Shown piece by piece: positions 58,508 through 64,000 of a stretch of DNA of 64,000 nt (positions within the stretch are counted from its first letter, which is position 1; every line of letters starts with the position of its first letter). The notes under the pieces are model-generated. The model saw only the letters and a program-made list of their open reading frames with translations. It searched no databases and was not told the DNA's origin. The DNA is from Rhabditophanes sp. KR3021. Lineage: Eukaryota; Nematoda; Chromadorea; Rhabditida; Alloionematidae. The stretch lies in the NCBI GenBank assembly GCA_963281155.1, contig CAUJLY010000002.1:6820001-6884000 (forward strand). Reading direction: 5' to 3'. The position numbers and the translations under genes were made by a program.

Positions 58508-60031
58508 ATGACATCTTTGAATAGTTTTTTTATTTTAACTTTGGTAAGCTTATCTTCAGCTTTACCAATTAGTAAAACTGCTGGAGACGATGCAGCTTAT
58601 ATGCCATGTCCGTCTGATATTCTGATAGTTATCGATGCTAGTAATGATGCCTTGGCTACATCTCAATTTAATGCTCAAATTCAACTAATAAAAAATGTCT
58701 TAGTTACTCCAGACTGGAATAATTTCGAAAGAGTTGGGCTTGCTTGGTACAATTCAGTTCCTATTACGCACTATGGATTCACAACAATGCAGACTAAAAG
58801 AGAATTCGACCTGTACACGTCAAATGCCAGATTAGATAACGGAACTGCTTTTACTGATTTGCTAACTGCATTGCTTCAAATGCCAAGAGACACTAATACA
58901 TTTTCACTCAACACGTTTATCTTCGTCTCGACCATAACAAGTGATGACATTGCCAAATCCGCCCCACTCGCCAAACAATTGAAGGCTTTAGGCAGTTTGA
59001 ATTTAATTGTATTGGGGTCAGATCTTAATGCTTTCGATATTTCTCCGATTGGAGCTAGTAATGTCATCACTTGGGACTTTGCTGCAATTTCAGATGATTT
59101 GAAGAACTTTGTTTTGAAAAGTATGATTTGCTCTCAGTCGCCTCCACTTTTACAGCCTACCACAACTGTACTTCCAACAACAACACTTCCAACCACAACT
59201 CTAGCGCCGACCACAACTACACTTCCAACAACAACAGTTGCAACCACAACTCTAGCGCCGACCACAACTACACTTCCAACAACAACACTTCCAACCACAA
59301 CTCTAGCGCCGACCACAACAACAGCTACAACCATACTGCCAACAACACTTCCAACCACAACTCTAGCGCCGACCACAACAACAGCTACAACCATACTGCC
59401 AACAACAGTTACAACCACAACTCTAGCGCCAACCACAACTACTACTGAAATCCCCACCACAATTATTCCTACAATTCCAAGCCACTGTGCAGGATACGTT
59501 GCTATTGCCGTGGATGCCAGTACTACCGATCTAACCGACAGCCAATACCAAGCCCAACTAGCCTTCATCAAAAACCCCTTAACCAGAGACTACAAAGGTG
59601 CTCCATGGCACGACTGGCATAAACTAGCTTTCATCGCTTACGCAGACACCATGTTCGACAGCGAACCATTCGGACAAATCATCAATGACCCTGCGGATGA
59701 CGGCTTTCTGGATGAAATTTCCCCCAGACCAGGCATGTCTCTCTACCAAGCCTTAGTCGGCATGAACACCCTCGAGCTAGACTTCAGCCAATCCTTCAAT
59801 GCCGTCGTCTTCATCCGCCAAACAACTCCAGCTGACATCAAAAAAGCAATGAAAACTGCAAATCAAATCATGAATCGGGGCAGTCTCATCTTTGTCGTTA
59901 TCGATAAGCCTTCCTCCATAGACTTACTCAAAACTTTGCCTCATACAGCTATACTCGAATGGAATCAACAAGACTTTGATGCGGAATTATTAAGAAGAGA
60001 AATTATTGGAAATTTTGCTTGTACTAATTAA
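58508..60031 (+). CDS. Secreted two-domain vWFA protein with mucin-like repeat linker
   Basis: 507 residues, no introns. The signal peptide (MTSLNSFFILTLVSLSSALP) is followed by domain 1, CPSDILIVIDASNDA, and GTAFTDLLTALLQM. The linker (about residues 216-318) is made almost wholly of Thr/Pro units such as LPTTTLAPTTT, a dense O-glycosylation site. Domain 2 starts CAGYVAIAVDASTTD and contains GMSLYQALVGMNTLEL and FNAVVFIRQ. As in the neighbour, the DxSxS loop lacks its last Ser (DASND, DASTT). Lies 474 bases after its paralogue, so it likely arose by tandem duplication, after which the linker expanded by slippage. Confidence 0.82.
   Translation: MTSLNSFFILTLVSLSSALPISKTAGDDAAYMPCPSDILIVIDASNDALATSQFNAQIQLIKNVLVTPDWNNFERVGLAWYNSVPITHYGFTTMQTKREFDLYTSNARLDNGTAFTDLLTALLQMPRDTNTFSLNTFIFVSTITSDDIAKSAPLAKQLKALGSLNLIVLGSDLNAFDISPIGASNVITWDFAAISDDLKNFVLKSMICSQSPPLLQPTTTVLPTTTLPTTTLAPTTTTLPTTTVATTTLAPTTTTLPTTTLPTTTLAPTTTTATTILPTTLPTTTLAPTTTTATTILPTTVTTTTLAPTTTTTEIPTTIIPTIPSHCAGYVAIAVDASTTDLTDSQYQAQLAFIKNPLTRDYKGAPWHDWHKLAFIAYADTMFDSEPFGQIINDPADDGFLDEISPRPGMSLYQALVGMNTLELDFSQSFNAVVFIRQTTPADIKKAMKTANQIMNRGSLIFVVIDKPSSIDLLKTLPHTAILEWNQQDFDAELLRREIIGNFACTN
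59157..59450 (+). repeat. In-frame tandem repeats encoding Thr/Pro-rich linker
   Basis: Repeats built on CCAACCACAACTCTAGCGCC, with period multiples of 3 (about 60 bases for the long unit, e.g. 59270-59330 and 59330-59400). Long units are nearly identical, so copy number probably varies between strains. Confidence 0.8.
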
Positions 60032-60253
60032 GTAGTAGTTTTTTTGTTTATTAAATAAAGTTGATTTGTAATGTTAGAAGGATATACAAAAAAGTACACG
60101 GGAATTGTCTATAAAGTTATTTATTTGAATAAAGTAAGACATAATAATTAAAAGACACGAATGGCGGTGAAGGTAATTATAGGGGACCGAATAATTATCC
60201 GAAACGATCCCATGCCATTCCTAATTTGTACCACCAAAGAATAGAAAATCAAC

Positions 60254-60802
60254 TCAAATCTGAGTCAATCTATAAACACCATCATTGATGTAGTGAATAG
60301 TATCCACCCCAATATCCTTATTAATCTTCAACACATCCTCCGTCGACATCTTCATCGATCCCACAGCCAGCGCGTGTACTTTGCCTTCAGCCATAATAGC
60401 AACAATAGCATCTTTGGGAACTCCTTCGGTCATCTTAGCGCCAGGGGATGTTAACCCGGGGCACATAATATTTGATCCGTTCAAAACATGCTTGATAGCT
60501 CCTTTGTCGACTTGTTGGTGTGGTAGGAGAAATGGATACTTGTGGAGGAGATGTAAATGAGGAAAGTAAGGGTAGTCTCTATGTTTGATGAATAGAACTT
60601 CTCCTGTAAACCCAACCACGAGCTCGACATGATCTTTGCATTTGACGATCTTAAAGTTTTCCTTCTTGGGAAAGATTTCGTCTATGACTGTTTCTGCACC
60701 AGGGCAAGACTCGCATATCTTGGCTTTAATTCCTTTCTGCACAGAGTTTTTCAGCTGTGTGGAAGCGGACACGTCTTCGGCTGGATTAAACTTTTTAAAC
60801 AT
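60254..60802 (-). CDS. MCTS1 homologue, PUA-domain translation reinitiation factor
   Basis: 182 residues in one frame, the same size as animal MCTS1. The start at 60802 gives MFKKFNPAEDVSASTQLKNS, matching the family's conserved N-terminus, although the frame stays open upstream. Core motifs are LLHKYPFLLPHQQVDKGAIK and NIMCPGLTSPGAKMTEGVPK, then the PUA end IVAIMAEGKVHALAVGSMKM. MCTS1 works with DENR to release tRNA from post-termination 40S subunits and to restart translation after short uORFs. No intron is seen. Confidence 0.92.
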   Translation of the reverse strand: MFKKFNPAEDVSASTQLKNSVQKGIKAKICESCPGAETVIDEIFPKKENFKIVKCKDHVELVVGFTGEVLFIKHRDYPYFPHLHLLHKYPFLLPHQQVDKGAIKHVLNGSNIMCPGLTSPGAKMTEGVPKDAIVAIMAEGKVHALAVGSMKMSTEDVLKINKDIGVDTIHYINDGVYRLTQI

Positions 60803-62120
60803 ACTAGATATAGTAATAGGCAAGAATATATATTTGTATTTTTGATGATATTCAAACAAGTGGCAAGAGGAATGGTATGTCGTTTGTATTTAGGAGGTCT
60901 TGAAGAGATTGAAGTGGTAGTTAGATTTGATACGTTTGAAAATGTTTAATTTGAAGGTAAAGAAAGCATAATAAGGGAAGCAAATTAATCACAAATCATC
61001 ATATCATGATTGCAAAATGATGCTTACGAATTTGCCATTTACTTGAAGTTGGCAGACAAGAATGAATTAAAGTACTTTTGTTTATTTTAAAGACAATGTT
61101 TACTTCAAAAAGAGCTGGCTTTAAATTAAAGGATATTCTAAATCAGTCGATTAGAATATTTGTGTTGAATCTGTGGCGTTAAGAATATAATCTACTTAAA
61201 GGATTTCAATAGACTTGTATTTAATGAACTTCTCATAACGAATATATTTATTTAAACTATTAAACATACGAAGCAAGAATATTCAGGGTTAGGCAATTAT
61301 AAATTTCTTTTTATATCATAAGCATCAAAACAAAATAAATTGAGGAATGTATAACTAATCAAAGATGAATTAAATATTTGGGTTCGTTTATGCCATTCTC
61401 AAATATTTCAACAAAAACAAGAGATATTATGTTTTAAATATCTTCTTATAGTTTATCTAAAAAAGCAATAATTGTGTGAGAAAAATTAAGGTTCAAGTAA
61501 AGTCGTTTCCATACGTTGTTAGTTTATAACTATAAATCTGCGCATTTAAAAGATTCAATTGTAATGGTGGAATATTTATAAGAATAATTTTAAACAAAAA
61601 AGAACTTATTCTTGCTTTAACATTTAATTTACTGTTATTTATCTGAGGACAATCATACTTTTCGTAAAATATAGCATTTGATCTAAATTACAGCTCTACA
61701 TAGACACATTTTGTTGTCGTATTTTTTTACATATCTGGTAAACATGAATTGTCGGTCAGCAATGCATTTATTTGAAAAATGTGTCGTGGAGGAACAACAA
61801 AATGAAGCAATCAAAAATTATCCCATAATGAATTTTGTTTACGTTTAAATTTAAATGAAAACAGTTTTAGTATTAATATCAAAACTTTAAACAGATTAAC
61901 AGACGAGTCACATTAAAGTATTTATGTCCAAGTATTCCTTAATATCTGTCTGTGTATGAGTTTTAATGTAGAAACTAAAAGTCTAATTTGTTTCCTTTAT
62001 TGCTGTTCTGTTCATTTTGACTACTCCTTGTAATATTACATGACAAAATTTAGTCATTCACTAATTAAAACATAAAGACAATTCAAAGCAAGCCACGTTT
62101 CAATTTTATTTATAAAACAA
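60803..62120. other. Intergenic, no gene seen
   Basis: 1.3 kb A/T-rich between the mcts gene start and the 3' end of the ATPase gene, both on the minus strand. Contains no reading frame with protein character. Confidence 0.55.
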
Positions 62121-63409
62121 TCATTTATGCAAAGATTCAATAAAAGGAATTGTTGAGTCGTTGGCATCATAAACTTCATCGATGAAATTATAAGGAATGT
62201 TTTTGACATCAGCCCCAGACATCCCAACGAAACCTTTACATTTTTCAAATAAAGCCTTGGAATGTTTGTCAGTGCAACTGACATGGTTGATGTATCTTTC
62301 ATGTACAAAATTAACGTCATCTTTCAACAGTTTCGAACATTGGAATTCTTCGATGACAGTACGGATGATGCCGTAGCATTGCTCGGCACATGGATTGGTG
62401 AGGGTGATTTTGCAGTCACACCTTGCTAGCAGAGAACTTTCAACGGAAGAGCTTTTGTCGGTAGTGCCAATGAAGAGGATGTTTTTGCGTTGCTTGGCAG
62501 TATCTAATTTTGCGTACAAGGTTTCTTTTATCTTCTTGGAATCTTCAGTGATTTCAGTTTGTCCGGTTGGTATTTTTTGGATCGTTTCCAATCTATCAAG
62601 ATAAACAAACACAAATCTTGTCTCTACATTTGTTAATCTAAAGATCGTGTCAAAGACGGCATTTAAATCAGAACTCCCCTCACATCCGGTCCTTCCAAAA
62701 AGCACATCACATTTAATTTCAACCATAAGAACCTTTGGATAAAGATTGTTGATTCTAATGGACAGAGTCTGCGCAAGCCCTGTCGCAACACAAGACTTCC
62801 CGGACCCAGCAGGTCCTTCGATCAACAGAAACTTGTCTCTCGACCGGACCACATCATTTATCTTGAGTTCGGGCAAATTAGTGTAAGTCACACCAAAGGT
62901 AATAGCAGTTCTCTTGATGCGTGGCGGATAACATAACCTTTCCCAAATGCCGTCGTACTTTTTGTGGGGCATAATTTTTACATAGTAATTTTCCTCGTAG
63001 TCTCTAACCAGAGGGTTAAATCTATTGATGTTCAGACTGAAGAAGCGGAAATGGGAGGATGGAATCTCCTTCATTCTCTTGTAAACACCCTCTTCACAAG
63101 CATAAGAATGCGGGCGGATGTACCTGACTCGATGAATCAAGTCCTGGTCACGAAGCTCGACTCTTACTCCATTCAGAAATTCGAATTGATCCTGAAATGG
63201 AGTTTCCAGAGCATCTTCTCTTTGTCTTTTCGCGATTCTATAAATGACGATTATTGCCTAATGATACCAGTTTGTACTTACGTCTCATCCTGATAACAAA
63301 TCTCTACTATTAGAGTTATATCTTGTTCCTGCTGAAAGCTGACCATCTCTACATCGTCGAGAGACGGTCCATGATTATTATCATTGAAACCATCTTTACC
63401 GTCGTTCAT
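62121..63409 (-). CDS. PCH-2/TRIP13-like AAA+ ATPase with altered Walker B
   Basis: Exons 63409-63282 and 63237-62121 give 414 residues, near TRIP13 size (432). The N-terminal adaptor-binding half precedes the AAA+ core: Walker A LLIEGPAGSGKSCVA (near residue 183), LAQTLSIRI, the GRTGCEGSSDLNAVFDTIFR segment, Walker B FVFVYLDRLETI, sensor 1 ILFIGTTDKSS, arginine-finger region SSLLARCDCKITL, and the late GMSGADVKNIPY. TRIP13/PCH-2 remodels HORMA proteins (MAD2, HORMADs) at kinetochores and meiotic chromosomes. Here the Walker B catalytic Glu is Arg (LDR instead of IDE) and sensor 1 Asn is Asp-Lys, so ATP hydrolysis may be lost. It could be a diverged paralogue rather than the canonical gene. 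Confidence 0.75.
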
Positions 63410-63843
63410 TTTCCTAGTAATTGCAAATGTAAATAATTAATCATAAAAGACCAACCAAATTGATTGAACTTAAATTGTGGTAGAAGCAAGATAATACAAA
63501 TTAAACAATAATGCTACTCGCCACTACAAATGGAGAAGTGCACTCACTTGGTGGCAACACCCTAAACTTTCATCTATAAAAGGACATCTTATTTTGAACT
63601 ATATCAAAGTACATCTCATTCGTTTTAATAATTTTGATGACACCGAATCATCAGTAGATTAAAACACTTCACAACTTCATTTTTGCCTTTTTAGAAACGC
63701 AACTGGGCTGCTTTGGTATTTTGGGGTATTTGGTTAATTTGTGGGGCAATAATTAAGAAAGTTTATTTAACGGTTTAACATATTTAATTAAAACATACAT
63801 GTAAGTTAGAAAGGCTTTTTATTACTAATGATAATTCTGCAGA

Positions 63844-64000
63844 ATGTCAAGTGCCAGCTCTCACATTAGTGGTCCTCAGGACAAGTCGCTATCAAGAGTG
63901 AGGAACTCTTGTAAAAGTCTAAGACGGTCTCATACTTGCTCCTGTGTTAAAAACCCCTTTTCGCCTCTTAATAACAACTCGCCCTTCCATCTACATACGA
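63844..64000 (+). CDS. 5' end of a gene cut by the window edge
   Basis: An ATG at 63844 opens 52 codons without stop to the edge. The frame is rich in Ser, Arg, Cys and Asn (MSSASSHISGPQDKSLSRVR, then KSLRRSHTCSC). A CTGCAG just before could be an acceptor. It cannot be assigned to a family from this piece. Confidence 0.45.
   Translation, partial: MSSASSHISGPQDKSLSRVRNSCKSLRRSHTCSCVKNPFSPLNNNSPFHLHT

Noticed and set aside
59134..59571. 145-codon minus-strand frame rich in Val and Gly
   Set aside because: It is the reverse reading of the Thr/Pro repeat of the vWFA gene; the repeat keeps other frames open.
1..64000. CRISPR arrays, rRNA, tRNA and spliced-leader RNA genes
   Set aside because: No spaced direct repeats of CRISPR type, no rRNA stretches, and no tRNA B-box with matching arms was found by eye. 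A tRNA scan would be needed to exclude a missed gene.

Overview
This AT-rich window comes from a nematode, probably chromadorean. Protein genes carry many 38-60 base introns with GTAAG-type donors and T-rich acceptors. The gene content is nematode-like: a blmp-1/PRDM1 regulator, a hst-1-type heparan N-deacetylase/N-sulfotransferase, polk-1, an emb-27/CDC16 subunit, a half-ABC transporter of the haf/TAPL group, divergent serpentine chemoreceptors, secreted C-type lectins, secreted von Willebrand A proteins and a GDSL phospholipase B. The species cannot be named from sequence alone.

Layout. 1-5545 has no recognisable gene. 5546-9157 is a phospholipase B-like ectoenzyme, followed on the same strand by a chemoreceptor (9378-10417) and a VRK-like pseudokinase (10616-12081). 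12159-13354 (minus) is an RS/RRM protein with shifted frames. 14356-16415 (minus) is CDC16/APC6. A small unresolved gene interrupted by a 103 bp MITE lies at 16805-17570, a RING-CH membrane E3 at 17776-18689, and DNA polymerase kappa (minus) at 19263-21181. Next come a decayed pseudogene (21.54-22.46 kb), a CK1/TTBK-type kinase (23255-24311) and two small unknown genes to 25.6 kb. A 4.4 kb noncoding stretch precedes blmp-1 (30062-34186). A four-TM protein and an ALY/REF export adaptor follow on the minus strand. The ABC transporter fills 38628-46036. A second chemoreceptor, a two-domain C-type lectin, a 521-residue unknown, hst-1 (minus), two vWFA paralogues in tandem, mcts-1 (minus) and a TRIP13/PCH-2-like ATPase (minus) complete the window. 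The 5' end of one more gene runs off the right edge.

The most unusual feature is a family of degenerate genes that sit antisense inside introns. Four copies lie in four introns of the ABC transporter and one in an intron of the phospholipase B gene. They encode a Cys-pair protein with a GIY-YIG nuclease-like domain of the LEM-3/ANKLE1 type (L-DPR and YVG motifs, a downstream E-Y pair). Copies of one subtype share sequence almost up to the host 3' splice site, and in three of five cases the host intron lies only 1, 11 or 26 bases after an ordinary short intron, leaving micro-exons. This looks like an intron-forming (introner-like) or intron-homing element family.

Several otherwise good genes, including blmp-1, are broken by one base inside a homopolymer run. 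This points to uncorrected indels in the assembly and calls for caution before naming pseudogenes.
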